From JAMZMI01 sp047632435 (GTDB lineage Bacteria; Bacteroidota; Bacteroidia; Cytophagales; Cyclobacteriaceae), in NCBI GenBank assembly GCA_047632435.1, contig JBLICU010000063.1:1-20624 (forward strand): a DNA stretch of 20,624 nt, in the 5' to 3' direction. Below, piece after piece: positions 1 to 9,387 of the stretch (position 1 is its first letter; each line of letters starts with the position of its first letter). The notes beneath the pieces were generated by a model. It was not told the origin of the DNA, did no database searches, and was given only the letters and a program-made list of their open reading frames with translations. Made by a program: the position numbers and the translations under genes.

Positions 1-1242
1 ATTGACCGATTTAGCAGAAGAATCCTCTAAATTCCAAAGCTGGGTGAGTTCACTGTTTCTTACCGCTTTCTCAAGTTTAATCGTGAGCTGACCACCAATT
101 TGTCGCCCTCCTGCAAAAACCCTATCTCCAATCTTTTTGGCAACAGGCTCTGCTTCGCCTGTGACAAAACTGTAGTCTATCCTACCCTCCCCATTTTGTA
201 TCACAGCATCGGCTGGAATCAATTCAAGGTTATGTAAAACAATTTCGTCACCTGCGTTGAGATCTTTGAGCATTACATTTTCCTCTTGACCATTGACCAA
301 TCGCAAAACAGAAACTGGGAAATATGATTTATAATCCCGCTCAAATGAAAGCGCCTGATACGATTTCCCTTGGTACCATTTCCCCAACAAGAGGAAAAAA
401 ACAAGTCCATTCAAGGAATCAAAATAGCCTGGACCTGTGCCACTCAAAATTTCGTAAATGCTTCTCAAAAAGAGTGTAAGAATACCCAGGGTGATTGGTA
501 CATCAATGTTCAAATATCTATGCTTCAAACCAGCCCATGCATTTTTGTAATAATCCTGAGCTGCGTAAAGAGCTACAGGCATGGCCAACAACAAATTGAT
601 CCATCCAAATAGCGATTTAAAAGTAGTTTCAAATTGAAAACTAGCATCCAGGTATTCGGGCAAACTAATAAGCATGCTGTTGCCAAAGCAAAATCCTGCA
701 ACGGCAATCTTCACTCCCAACCCAGGCTGTTTTCGAATTTTATCGTTTTGTTCGAGGCTTTCGAGATTGATTGTCGGCTCATAGCCCAATGATGCTAAAA
801 GTACGGCTAGCTCCCTGAGTGATATTTTTTTTGTGAATGTAACAGTGATTTCCTTTCGTATGAAGTTCACTTCCGCACGCAACACGCGGGGTTCCAATTT
901 GGGTAAGTGCTCCAACAAGTAGATGCAGGAACTACAATGAATTCCTGCTAAATAAAACCGCACAATGGACTGCTCATTATCCTGAAAGCGGAGCAGCTTC
1001 CCGATAACCTCCTCATGATCCAAAAAGGTATATTTGCGTTCGATTGCCGAGTGGTCTTTTACTTTCTCTGCCTTGAGATCTTTGTTCTGATAGTATTGTC
1101 GGAGATCACTTTGATTGATTAGCTCATAGACAGCCTTACAGCCATGACAACAAAAGTCCTTCTCATCAAAAATGATCAGTTCATCGAGACAATCATCACC
1201 ACAGTGATAGCATTTAATTTTTATATCTTCTGTTACCAGCAC
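1..1242 (-). CDS. Heavy-metal (copper) P-type ATPase, CcoI/FixI type, N-terminal part
   Basis: This is the first 414 codons of a membrane ATPase that pumps copper-type metal ions, in this family usually for assembly of cbb3 cytochrome oxidase. It runs off the left edge. In order it shows a Cys-rich N-terminal metal-binding module (CYHCGDDC near residues 11-18 and CCHGC at 30-34), then a heavy-metal-associated domain with a HCSSC motif, then hydrophobic segments. The start of the actuator domain follows, with TGEAEPV where the family has TGES/TGEP. The phosphorylation site DKTGT and the ATP-binding domain lie outside the window. No in-frame ATG precedes the first Cys motif, and an upstream TAA closes the frame, so a GTG start at 1242 is the best choice. 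The N-terminal Cys-rich module is typical of the ATPases encoded with ccoNOP in Bacteroidota, but no cco gene is visible here. The family is certain; the exact start and the metal are less so. Confidence 0.93.
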   Translation of the reverse strand, partial: MLVTEDIKIKCYHCGDDCLDELIIFDEKDFCCHGCKAVYELINQSDLRQYYQNKDLKAEKVKDHSAIERKYTFLDHEEVIGKLLRFQDNEQSIVRFYLAGIHCSSCIYLLEHLPKLEPRVLRAEVNFIRKEITVTFTKKISLRELAVLLASLGYEPTINLESLEQNDKIRKQPGLGVKIAVAGFCFGNSMLISLPEYLDASFQFETTFKSLFGWINLLLAMPVALYAAQDYYKNAWAGLKHRYLNIDVPITLGILTLFLRSIYEILSGTGPGYFDSLNGLVFFLLLGKWYQGKSYQALSFERDYKSYFPVSVLRLVNGQEENVMLKDLNAGDEIVLHNLELIPADAVIQNGEGRIDYSFVTGEAEPVAKKIGDRVFAGGRQIGGQLTIKLEKAVRNSELTQLWNLEDSSAKSVN

Positions 1243-1662
1243 GCTTTGTGTTTTGAAAATCCGAGACGGTTTTTATCAATCACAAATATGCCAAATATCA
1301 GTACATGTCTCTTGCACGTATATATGACTTGGCCAACTGATTTTTGTCAGGTTAATAACTATGAACATTTTGGATTTGAAAAAATAAATATGTTGAAACA
1401 CATCTTAAATAGCTGCGAGATAAGAATCAAATCCAACTGCAAAACGAGACTTTTTTATTGGTAATTTTCAAAAAACTTAATTCACAACAAGCCGACGAAT
1501 CTTGAAGCTGGCGCATGGAGTGCCTCCTCTATATAGGCAAGGTCTTATTATTTTCTATCTACTACAATATCTGCCAATTTTGGTACATCTGCTTTTGTTA
1601 AAAATGAAATTCTGGATACATATTATTGGTTCATTCGATTCTGTTTACATTGTAGCTACGAC
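1243..1662. other. Gene-free stretch upstream of the copper ATPase
   Basis: This 420-base AT-rich stretch has no open frame that resembles a protein on either strand. It should contain the promoter of the minus-strand ATPase. Only imperfect matches to the Bacteroidota -7 box are visible, such as CATATTTG on the minus strand at 1290-1283, and I could not find a matching -33 element. A reading frame continuous with the peptidase remnant at 1663 stays open back to a TAG near 1533, but beyond a few codons it does not look like that family. Confidence 0.5.
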
Positions 1663-2025
1663 ATGAACCTTTACGATAAATATGATCCTAATAATCCGAT
1701 TTCCACAGATGATCTTTGGAAACAGATTGATAAGGCGATTGGTGTTCAGGATTCCTACATAGAAGGCACCCATCCTCAAGCGAGTTGGATTCACATCAAC
1801 ACTCATCCAGTATACATGTATGGTTATCTTTGGTCAGAAGTATACGCACAGGATATGTTTACCCAATTCGAAAAAAATGGACTTCTTGATCAGAAAACGG
1901 GCATAAGATATCGCGATATTATTTTGGCCAACGGATCTCAACAAGATGTTGTGAAAGCGGTAGAAGAATTCCTAGGAAGACCTTCCAACAATGAAGCCTA
2001 TATCAAGAGTCTAGGTCTCGATTGA
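1663..2025 (+). pseudogene. C-terminal remnant of an M3-family oligopeptidase (Dcp/OpdA/thimet type)
   Basis: The 120 codons match the last part of M3 metallopeptidases, which cleave short peptides and are normally about 600-700 residues long. The recognisable parts are YDKYDP followed by a helix, the GTHPQAS stretch, and YMYGYLWSEVYAQDMF (family: YAGGYYSYLW...V.A.D.F). After these come FEKNGLLDQKTGIRYRDIIL and a closing FLGR.PSNEAYIKSLGL motif. The HExxH zinc site and the whole N-terminal four-fifths are absent. Similarity begins just before the ATG (SYDM is encoded there), and the frame then runs into unrelated sequence up to a TAG near 1533. The simplest reading is a gene truncated by deletion. 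The remaining piece has no stops or frameshifts, so the loss may be recent or the fragment may still be expressed. A functional small protein cannot be excluded, but no catalytic residues remain. Confidence 0.78.
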
Positions 2026-2143
2026 CCAGGATTTCCGCTAAATTGTTGAAAGTAAAATCGCCCTGAATATCAATCTGATCTCGGACGAGGAAAAAATCAG
2101 ATAAATGAATGATGTCCAAATCAACACACCAAATATTGAAAAA

Positions 2144-3436
2144 ATGAAAAACCTAACCATCATCTTGTTTTTGCTATATTTCATAAGTGCATGCACTCCC
2201 CCACTGCCAGCCCCTACCATGGATGGCATAGCTGAAAAATATGTCAAGCTGATTTTAGAAATCGGACAATATAATGGCGATTTTGTAGATGCCTATTATG
2301 GCCCTGATGAATGGAAACCTACCTCAAAAGCCGACTCTATTCCAGCTAAGAAATTTATCTCTAGAGCAATTGATCTGATAAGTCTATGCGATCAGGTAGA
2401 CACAAAATCTTTCACAGACTTGGACCATGCCCGACTGATCATGATGAAAAAGCAACTTCTGGCAGCCAAAACCAAAGTGGAAATGATCAATGGCACAACC
2501 TATAGTTTTGATGAAGAAGCCAAACTTCTATACGACACTGAACCGCCACATTATGAAAGTGCCTATTTCGATAGCCTCCTCTTAAATATGGATAACCAAG
2601 TACCGGGGACTGGTGATCTGTCCAGTAGATACAACGCTTATGTAGAACAGTTTATGATTCCAAAAGACAAACTAGATACGGTGTTTAAAACTGCCATCGA
2701 GGAAGCCAGATTGCGAACCAAACGATATTATGACCTTCCTGAAAATGAAAACTTTGTACTCGAATATGTCACCGGAAAAAGCTGGGGAGGATACAATTAT
2801 TATCAGGGCAATAGTCAAAGCCTGATTCAAATCAATACCGATTTTCCAATCTCCATTTCGCGCGCAATAGATCTGGCATGCCATGAAGGATATCCCGGAC
2901 ATCACATCTTCAACGCAATGCTTGAGCAAAATTTAGTCAATGGGAAAGGTTGGAAAGAATTTAGTGTGTACCCACTCTTTTCTCCACTATCACTACTGGC
3001 AGAAGGTAGTGCCAACTATGGTATAGATGTAGCTTTTCCTGGTGACGAAAGGGTGAAATATGAAAAAGAAGTGCTATTTCCGCTTGCAGGCTTGGATGCC
3101 TCCAAGGCTGACGAATATTATGCCATCCAAAAGCTTTTCAGTAAGCTGACTTATGCCAGAACTGAAGCGGATAGAAAATACCTGGACGGTGAGATAACCA
3201 GTGAGGATTATGTCGATTGGGTTGTGAAATACAATCTATACGCACCTGACAAAGCACTGCATTCGATCAAATTTGCAGATCAATACCGCAGCTATGTGAT
3301 CAATTACAACTGGGGAATGGATCTGGTTGCAGCATATATAGAATCCAGAGGTGGCACTGCCGATCAACCAGAAAAAAGATGGGCTATTTTCAAAGAATTG
3401 ATCAGCACTCCAAATACAGCGAGTAGTCTAAAATGA
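2144..3436 (+). CDS. Putative zinc metallopeptidase lipoprotein (DUF885-like, HEGYPGHH)
   Basis: The protein is 430 residues and probably hydrolyses peptides in the periplasm or at the outer membrane. An N-terminal lipoprotein signal ends at Cys17 (ISAC), which favours the ATG at 2144 over the in-frame ATG at 2105; the earlier start would put 13 polar residues before the signal. The active-site signature is HEGYPGHH at residues 247-254, with a likely third zinc ligand in LLAEGSANYG (Glu287). This pair resembles the HE.xPGHH plus downstream Glu arrangement of DUF885-type proteins. The body is otherwise soluble and helical with many Tyr residues. Its stop overlaps the start of the next gene by four bases (ATGA), so the two are translationally coupled. 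The substrate is unknown. The metallopeptidase assignment rests on the motif and is fairly secure, while the exact family is less so. Confidence 0.75.
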   Translation: MKNLTIILFLLYFISACTPPLPAPTMDGIAEKYVKLILEIGQYNGDFVDAYYGPDEWKPTSKADSIPAKKFISRAIDLISLCDQVDTKSFTDLDHARLIMMKKQLLAAKTKVEMINGTTYSFDEEAKLLYDTEPPHYESAYFDSLLLNMDNQVPGTGDLSSRYNAYVEQFMIPKDKLDTVFKTAIEEARLRTKRYYDLPENENFVLEYVTGKSWGGYNYYQGNSQSLIQINTDFPISISRAIDLACHEGYPGHHIFNAMLEQNLVNGKGWKEFSVYPLFSPLSLLAEGSANYGIDVAFPGDERVKYEKEVLFPLAGLDASKADEYYAIQKLFSKLTYARTEADRKYLDGEITSEDYVDWVVKYNLYAPDKALHSIKFADQYRSYVINYNWGMDLVAAYIESRGGTADQPEKRWAIFKELISTPNTASSLK

Positions 3437-4407
3437 TGAAAGCAGCAGTCACCACACGCCCAGGTCCACCATCCGTCATTCAAATTCAGGAACGCCCTAT
3501 TCCTGAAACTAAATCAGGTTGGGTACTCATCAGGACCAAGGCATTTGGTCTGAATAGATCAGAAATATTCACTAGAAAAGGGGACTCACCTAATGTTATA
3601 TTTCCGCGAATTCAAGGAATTGAATGCGTGGGAATAGTACATACTGATCCATCAAACACCCATCAAAAAGGTCAACAAGTCGCTGTGATCATGGGTGGCA
3701 TGGGCAGAGACTTTGATGGTGGATATGCAGAATATTGTCTGGCTCCATTGTCAATCATTTTCCCTTTTGAAAGCAACCTCCCTTGGAGCACCTTGGGAGC
3801 GATTCCAGAAATGTTTCAGACAGTTTCTGGCTCATTGAATGAGGCACTAGGAGTCAAGAGCGGGGAATCGCTGTTGATTAGAGGTGGCACTTCGTCCATA
3901 GGAATGCTCGCCTGTCAACTCGCCAAAACGATGGGTATTACCGTCATTGCTACCACTAGAAATCCAAAAAAATCAGAGTCCCTCATGGCCAATGGTGCTG
4001 ATCATGTCATCATTGAAGATGGTCATATTTCAAAACCTCTTCGGAACTTATTTCCCGCAGGGATCGACAAAGTTTTGGAACTTATAGGTACTACTACACT
4101 TAAAGATTCACTAAAATGTATTCGTCCGAAAGGGATGGTCTGCATGACAGGGATACTAGGAAATGAGTGGTCGATGAGTGATTTTACTCCTATGGGTGAT
4201 ATTCCATCACTGGGACGATTGACGGTCTATATGGGTGAATCCAAAAACCTATCAAAGGATTTACTCCAAACTTTTATTGATGAAGTGGCCAGTGACAGGA
4301 TCAATCTGAATATTGACCGCATATTTCATCTTGACCAAATCGTGGAAGCCCATGAATATATGGAATCGGATCAGGCCAAAGGGAAATTGGTTGTCGTAAC
4401 TGAATAA
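3433..4407 (+). CDS. Zinc-free medium-chain dehydrogenase, quinone oxidoreductase-like
   Basis: This 324-residue protein of the MDR superfamily reduces a carbonyl, enone or quinone with NAD(P)H in the cytosol. The N-terminal GroES-like domain contains the stretch from AFGLNRSEIFTRKG to FPRIQGIECVG. The Rossmann domain carries the nucleotide loop GGTSSIG at residues 151-157, where GGxGxVG is usual, followed by ATTRN, a basic stretch that suggests NADPH. There is no cluster of structural-zinc cysteines, and the catalytic zinc ligands are missing, as in QOR-type enzymes. The ATG at 3433 overlaps the previous stop. A second ATG at 3436 gives one residue fewer and equally good family agreement. 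The physiological substrate cannot be told from the sequence. Coupling to a peptidase-like lipoprotein gives no obvious pathway. Confidence 0.88.
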   Translation: MMKAAVTTRPGPPSVIQIQERPIPETKSGWVLIRTKAFGLNRSEIFTRKGDSPNVIFPRIQGIECVGIVHTDPSNTHQKGQQVAVIMGGMGRDFDGGYAEYCLAPLSIIFPFESNLPWSTLGAIPEMFQTVSGSLNEALGVKSGESLLIRGGTSSIGMLACQLAKTMGITVIATTRNPKKSESLMANGADHVIIEDGHISKPLRNLFPAGIDKVLELIGTTTLKDSLKCIRPKGMVCMTGILGNEWSMSDFTPMGDIPSLGRLTVYMGESKNLSKDLLQTFIDEVASDRINLNIDRIFHLDQIVEAHEYMESDQAKGKLVVVTE

Positions 4408-4487
4408 TTTGATACCCATTAATTTCAGTTGTAAATGATGATGATCCATGCATAATTCAATAAATTCAAAGCTTTAACCCCGACCCT

Positions 4488-5072
4488 ATGAAAAAACTCC
4501 TTCTCATACTCCCTTTATTAATATGCCTCTCTTCCTGTAACGCACAGCCCAAGGAAATCCCAAATAAAGAATGGCAAATAAAAACAGCCGTCCTTCCTCT
4601 TGAAGAATCACTGCAGCCAAGGGCAAAAGTTTTAGGTTTTGATATTGAGGGAAAAATTGTCGTGATCAGAGAAGGAAAAAATGATATGATCTGTTTGGCA
4701 GATGATCCTGCAAAGGAGGGATTTAGTGTCGCTGCTTATCACAAAGATTTGGAACCATTTATGACCCGAGGTAGAGAGCTAAAAGCACAAGCACTTTCAT
4801 TTCAGGAAATCTTTGATCTACGTGAAAAAGAGGTAAGCGAAGGAAAACTCATAATGCCCGACAAAAGCACCCTGTATGTGATGAATGGAGAACTAGACGA
4901 AAATGGAGAACCAATAAATACCAAACTCCGATTTGTGATTTACATACCTTATGCAACTGCTGAATCTACAGGCTTACCCGTTGCACCACCAGTACCTGGA
5001 GCTCCCTGGATCATGAACCCCGGAACGCATCGGGCACATATCATGGTCACGCCCAATTATGAAGCTGAATAA
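4488..5072 (+). CDS. Small conserved-type lipoprotein of unknown function
   Basis: This is a 194-residue protein with a clear lipoprotein signal: MKK, a Leu/Ile-rich core and a lipobox ending SSC at Cys17, followed by NAQ. The mature part is soluble and mixed alpha/beta in character. It has a Pro- and Gly-rich segment near residues 165-178 (GLPVAPPVPGAPWIMNPG) and a conserved-looking THRAHIMVTP stretch near the C-terminus. I do not recognise the family. It stands alone, 80 bases after the dehydrogenase on the same strand and convergent with the MFS gene, so it could be the last gene of the preceding unit or have its own promoter. A weak five-base-pair hairpin follows the stop near 5088, too short to call a terminator. 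That it is a real gene is supported by the signal peptide and uninterrupted length. Confidence 0.8.
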   Translation: MKKLLLILPLLICLSSCNAQPKEIPNKEWQIKTAVLPLEESLQPRAKVLGFDIEGKIVVIREGKNDMICLADDPAKEGFSVAAYHKDLEPFMTRGRELKAQALSFQEIFDLREKEVSEGKLIMPDKSTLYVMNGELDENGEPINTKLRFVIYIPYATAESTGLPVAPPVPGAPWIMNPGTHRAHIMVTPNYEAE

Positions 5073-5300
5073 CAAGATTTTTTCTTTGCCTAATTGCAAA
5101 ATTAAACAATCGAAAGGATAGTTTTTTGTGAGTCATTTCAACATTCGAGGCACACTCAGCAAGTAGGAAAACAGCAAGCACATGAGTCCGGAAAGCTTGC
5201 ACTTTCTTTATCCAAAATTGGTCTCAAGGCTAGGTTTATTTCGACATACGCTCATATAAAAACCGAGAGAAATAAGGTTTAATAAATTACATTTTCCGAA
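5073..5300. other. Convergent intergenic gap
   Basis: The gap lies between the ends of the lipoprotein gene and the MFS gene. I see no strong hairpin with a T-run on either strand. Only a short TTTGC/GCAAA pairing is present near 5088-5103. Confidence 0.4.
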
Positions 5301-6470
5301 TTAAAAAATTCCCATTTGAACCAAAACAGCTTCCAAAATTCCATTGGGGAGTTCGAAACCTGCAAAGAATACACCGACACCAAATACCTTGTTTTGATCA
5401 CGAACTACAGAAAGGGCCAAAGGTAAAAAACTCACCGACATGAGGGCATAACAGGCTGCAAACAAAATCATGAGTACGGTAAGTATCGTTGCGTCTGTAG
5501 CATAATAAATAGCAAAAGAGATCGCCACCACACTCAATATCGAAATCATAATGGATAAGTAAACCGACTTTTGTTCTACCACCCTACTAATCGGATAACT
5601 CAAGATGGCAACAATTATCAAAATACCTGAAATCAAAGTGGATCCTGTATATCCAAAAACTGAAAAGCTCTTTTCGTCAAACCAGATTGGAAACATATTA
5701 AAAAGAATAGTGGTGGTCAATCCAAAAGCAATTCCAAGTGCCAGTGCATATGTATAATCCGATTTTCCAACTTCAGTCTTTGGCGGAACATCCAGCATAT
5801 ACTTGGTGTTATTTTTCATCAAAAGCCCACTCAAAAAGACAGCCACTCCACCGACCACAAAAGTCAACGGCGCGCCTATGGCGTTGATAATGTTCACAAT
5901 GACAGGTTCAATCGCATAGAGTAATCCATAAACAATGGTCAACATGGCCATGGCCGTAGGAAGTTTCTTGGCAGGTACAAAAATTTCAATTGTAGATATT
6001 GCGGGACTTGTGAAAAGTGCCATTGAAAATAACCATAGAACAATCAAACCAGGCAAGATCCATCTGAATATCGGTCCCGGATCCGTTAATAATGTAAAGG
6101 CTGTCGCCATAAAAATCATGGCTGCAAAACTTACTCCGGCGGAAATGATCGGCAATCTTTGACCTGCCTTCACCCGAAATTTATCTCCAAGTCTACCTGC
6201 AATCATCGGTGTGATCACAAGAATGATTCCCTGAGTGATAAATAAAAATAAAGTAAGGTCTTTGAAGCTGTATTTCGCCAAAAGAATGGGCTGGTAATTA
6301 TAATAGGCTATCCAGCCAATAATAACGGAAGCATATAATAAAGTAAGTGAAAGCAATTGCTTCCAAAGGATATCCTTTTTCTCCACATACTTGAGTTTGG
6401 AATTCGAAATATGTCCGACAGTGGGCGAAGTAATCATATGTTTAAGGTTTTGATAGTTCTGCTTATTCAA
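5301..6470 (-). CDS. MFS transporter, SLC45/GPH-like
   Basis: This is a 389-residue inner-membrane protein with about 12 hydrophobic segments, of the major facilitator superfamily. The cytoplasmic loop after the second segment reads GRLGDKFRVKAGQR, a variant of the MFS GxLaDrxGRR signature that resembles glycoside/cation symporter-like members. Positions about 225-240 form the central hydrophilic loop. An alternative start at residue 12 (ATG at 6437) would shorten a polar N-terminus that has no equivalent in the membrane core, so the exact start is open. A promoter candidate lies 43 bases upstream of the longer start. It is transcribed away from valS and sits alone. The substrate cannot be deduced; a sugar or similar solute is a guess. 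Confidence 0.85.
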   Translation of the reverse strand: MNKQNYQNLKHMITSPTVGHISNSKLKYVEKKDILWKQLLSLTLLYASVIIGWIAYYNYQPILLAKYSFKDLTLFLFITQGIILVITPMIAGRLGDKFRVKAGQRLPIISAGVSFAAMIFMATAFTLLTDPGPIFRWILPGLIVLWLFSMALFTSPAISTIEIFVPAKKLPTAMAMLTIVYGLLYAIEPVIVNIINAIGAPLTFVVGGVAVFLSGLLMKNNTKYMLDVPPKTEVGKSDYTYALALGIAFGLTTTILFNMFPIWFDEKSFSVFGYTGSTLISGILIIVAILSYPISRVVEQKSVYLSIMISILSVVAISFAIYYATDATILTVLMILFAACYALMSVSFLPLALSVVRDQNKVFGVGVFFAGFELPNGILEAVLVQMGIF

Positions 6471-6512
6471 TTCAATGTACGCACTCAGAAGCCATTTTGG
6501 ATTTAGATCAGT

Positions 6513-6543
6513 TAAAAATAATTCATATCAGTTATTTATCAAA
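6513..6543 (-). promoter_or_regulatory. Candidate promoter of the MFS gene
   Basis: On the minus strand TTTG (6543-6540) is followed after exactly 19 bases by TATTTTTA (6520-6513). This matches the Bacteroidota sigma-70 pattern TTTG-N19-TAnnTTTG with one mismatch in the last base. Transcription would begin about 35 bases before the start codon at 6470. Confidence 0.45.
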
Positions 6544-6654
6544 TCTGGAATCTCAATAGAGCAATTGAATGATGAGTGTTGATTCTTCAAAATTCTTCTC
6601 CCAGATCAAGTCGAATTATTCAAATACTAAAAAGTCAATTCATTCAAAAAATCA

Positions 6655-6662
6655 TAGATTTG
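6655..6662 (+). promoter_or_regulatory. Candidate -7 box for valS
   Basis: TAGATTTG is an exact TAnnTTTG match 37 bases before the valS start. No TTTG is present at the expected upstream distance, so the -33 element is weak or absent. Confidence 0.4.
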
Positions 6663-6699
6663 CGCTTCATTTTTTTAGCCAAAACAGGAGATCGGATAA

Positions 6700-9372
6700 A
6701 TGGATATTTCAACAAAATATGAACCGTCAGCAATAGAAGACAAATGGTATGCGTATTGGATGGAAAACGGTTATTTCAAAGCAACCGTCAATCCGGATAA
6801 AGAACCATACAGCATTGTCATTCCTCCGCCGAACGTAACTGGGGTGCTACACATGGGGCATATGCTCAACAATACCATCCAGGATATTTTGATTCGGAAA
6901 GCCAGAATGGAAGGCAAGGAAGCCTGCTGGGTGCCCGGCACAGATCATGCATCTATTGCTACTGAGGCTAAGGTGGTGGCCATGCTTCGCGAAAGAGGCA
7001 TCAAAAAAAGTGACCTATCGCGCGATGAATTTCTGAAATATGCCTGGGAATGGAAAGAAAAATATGGCGGGATCATCCTGGAACAACTCAAAAAATTGGG
7101 TGCTTCTTGTGATTGGGACCGTACTGCTTTTACCATGGATGAAGGTTATTACAAAGCAGTGATTCGTGTTTTTATTGATTTGCATAAAAAAGGCTTCATC
7201 TACAGAGGTCTGAGAATGATCAACTGGGATACAGAAGCACAAACCGCACTTTCCAATGAAGAAGTGATCTACAAGGAAGATGGAGAAAAGGCTTCTTTAT
7301 ATTCTGTAAAATATCAAATAAAGGACTCTGATCAATTCGTCACCATCGCCACGGTAAGACCAGAAACAATATTGGGTGATACGGCCATAGCTATAAATCC
7401 TAAGGACAGCAGATACACCCATTTGATTGGAAAATTTGCATTAGTTCCATTTATCAATAGAGAAATTCCCATCATCGCCGATGATTACGTGGAACTTGAC
7501 TTTGGAACCGGTTGCTTGAAAGTAACTCCGGCACATGATCCAAATGACTATGAAATTGGCCAAAGACACCATCTGGAAGTCATCGATACCATCAACCTGG
7601 ATGGCACATTGAATGAAGCATGCGGGATTGAAAAATTTGTTGGTGTAGATCGATTCAAGGTTCGAAAAATGATCGTTAAGGATCTTGACACTGCAGGACA
7701 GCTTGTGGGGACTGAGGATTTCGTTACCAGAATCGGTCGATCAGAAAGAACCAATACCGTGGTTGAGCCAAAGCTTTCACTACAGTGGTTCATCAACATG
7801 AAAGACATTTCCCGTAAGGCACATCAGGCTGTGATGGAGGATGAAGTGCTATTGTACCCATCCAAATTCAAGAACACCTACAATCATTGGATGGAGAATG
7901 TTCGAGACTGGTGTATCTCTCGCCAACTTTGGTGGGGTCAGCGCATTCCTGCTTATTTCTATGGCTCTGGCGAAGATGAATATGCTGTTGGGGAAACGAT
8001 TGAAGAGGCTTTGGCTATTGCCAAAATGAAATCTGGCAATCAAAATCTGACAACAGCCGATTTAAAACAAGATGAAGATGTTTTAGATACTTGGGCTTCA
8101 TCTTGGTTGTTTCCTCAGGCCGTTTTTGACGGATTCAATGACGAGTGTTTTGATAGGGAAACCGGAAAAATTATCCCCGGAAAAAACAAAGATCTTGACT
8201 ACTTCTACCCTACTGATACGCTCGTAACAGCGCCAGAAATTCTGTTTTTCTGGGTTGCCAGAATGATCATTGCAGGCTATGAATATAGCGGTGAAAAACC
8301 TTTCAAAAACGTATATCTCACAGGAATAGTAAGAGATAAGCAACGAAGGAAAATGTCCAAATCATTGGGCAATTCTCCTGATCCGCTTGATCTGATCAAA
8401 CAATACGGAGCAGATGGTGTAAGAACGGGAATGCTGTTTTCCTCTCCTGCCGGAAATGATCTGCTTTTCGATGAGAAACTGATTGAGCAAGGCAGAAATT
8501 TTTCCAACAAGATATGGAATGCATTCAGGCTCATTCAAGGCTGGGAAGTTAAGGAAATAGCTCAGCCGCATGAGAATGCATTGGCCATTGCTTGGTTTGA
8601 AAGTAGATTGAATCAGTCGCTCATAGAGCTTGAAGATCATTTTAGCAAATTTAGAATGTCAGATGCGCTGATGACCATCTACAAGCTCATATGGAACGAC
8701 TTCTGTAGCTGGTATCTGGAATGGATCAAACCCGCCTACGAACAGCCAGTAGATGCCAAAACATTGGAAAGTACCATTGGGATTTTTGAGCAACTGATGA
8801 AATTGATCCACCCATTTATGCCATTCATATCTGAGGAGTTGTGGCATGGGTTGCGTGATCGCAGCGAACCTTTGATTACAACCGCATGGCCAAAAGCCAT
8901 TTCCTATGATGAATCAATTTTAGCTTCTGGTGAACTACTTTTTGAAATCACTTCCAACATCAGAAATCTGCGAAATGGCAAAGGAATTTCGCCGAAAGAA
9001 GCGTTGGAGTTAGTGATAAAATCTGCTGATAAAGTAGCCATCGAACCAATCGTAAGCTCTATCCAAAAATTAGCAAACATCTCAAGTATCAACTTCTCTT
9101 CTATCAAACCTGAAAACTGTGCAGGGTTTGTACTGGGATCAGACGAATATTTCATTCCTGTAAATCAGGAAATAGATGTTGATGCTGAAAGGAAAAAGCT
9201 GGAAGAAGATTTGGCTTACACCAAGGGATTCCTTGCATCAGTTGATAAAAAACTAAGCAACGAAAAATTTGTCAGCGGTGCTCCTGCCCAGGTTATCGAG
9301 ATGGAAAGAAAGAAAAAAGTAGATACAGAAGCTAAAATTAATGCCATAGAAGCAAGTTTGGCTGGGTTATAA
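6700..9372 (+). CDS. valS: Valyl-tRNA synthetase
   Basis: This class I aminoacyl-tRNA synthetase charges tRNA-Val in the cytosol. At 890 residues it is full length. The first adenylate-binding signature is HMGH at residues 51-54 inside PPPNVTGVLHMGHML, and the second is KMSKS at 551-555 inside RRKMSKSLGNSPDP. The editing domain (TVRPETILGDTAIAINP, then TGCLKVTPAHDPND) and the DTWASSWLFP segment sit between them in the usual order. The anticodon-binding domain follows. The last 60 or so residues form the tRNA-contacting coiled coil typical of ValRS (DAERKKLEEDL through MERKKKVDTEAKINAIE). The ATG at 6700 gives the standard N-terminus. It is a single-gene unit, divergent from the MFS gene and convergent with the HTH regulator, with only 15 bases between the two ends. 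Confidence 0.98.
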   Translation: MDISTKYEPSAIEDKWYAYWMENGYFKATVNPDKEPYSIVIPPPNVTGVLHMGHMLNNTIQDILIRKARMEGKEACWVPGTDHASIATEAKVVAMLRERGIKKSDLSRDEFLKYAWEWKEKYGGIILEQLKKLGASCDWDRTAFTMDEGYYKAVIRVFIDLHKKGFIYRGLRMINWDTEAQTALSNEEVIYKEDGEKASLYSVKYQIKDSDQFVTIATVRPETILGDTAIAINPKDSRYTHLIGKFALVPFINREIPIIADDYVELDFGTGCLKVTPAHDPNDYEIGQRHHLEVIDTINLDGTLNEACGIEKFVGVDRFKVRKMIVKDLDTAGQLVGTEDFVTRIGRSERTNTVVEPKLSLQWFINMKDISRKAHQAVMEDEVLLYPSKFKNTYNHWMENVRDWCISRQLWWGQRIPAYFYGSGEDEYAVGETIEEALAIAKMKSGNQNLTTADLKQDEDVLDTWASSWLFPQAVFDGFNDECFDRETGKIIPGKNKDLDYFYPTDTLVTAPEILFFWVARMIIAGYEYSGEKPFKNVYLTGIVRDKQRRKMSKSLGNSPDPLDLIKQYGADGVRTGMLFSSPAGNDLLFDEKLIEQGRNFSNKIWNAFRLIQGWEVKEIAQPHENALAIAWFESRLNQSLIELEDHFSKFRMSDALMTIYKLIWNDFCSWYLEWIKPAYEQPVDAKTLESTIGIFEQLMKLIHPFMPFISEELWHGLRDRSEPLITTAWPKAISYDESILASGELLFEITSNIRNLRNGKGISPKEALELVIKSADKVAIEPIVSSIQKLANISSINFSSIKPENCAGFVLGSDEYFIPVNQEIDVDAERKKLEEDLAYTKGFLASVDKKLSNEKFVSGAPAQVIEMERKKKVDTEAKINAIEASLAGL

Positions 9373-9387
9373 TAGATAGTCCAGCCA

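Noticed and set aside
1144..1464. Open plus-strand frame of 106 codons
   Set aside because: Its first third is antisense to the P-type ATPase, and the rest has biased AT-rich composition with no family resemblance. It is a shadow of the ATPase plus spacer.
2105..2143. Upstream ATG for the HEGYPGHH lipoprotein
   Set aside because: It would place 13 polar residues before a clear lipoprotein signal; the ATG at 2144 is better.
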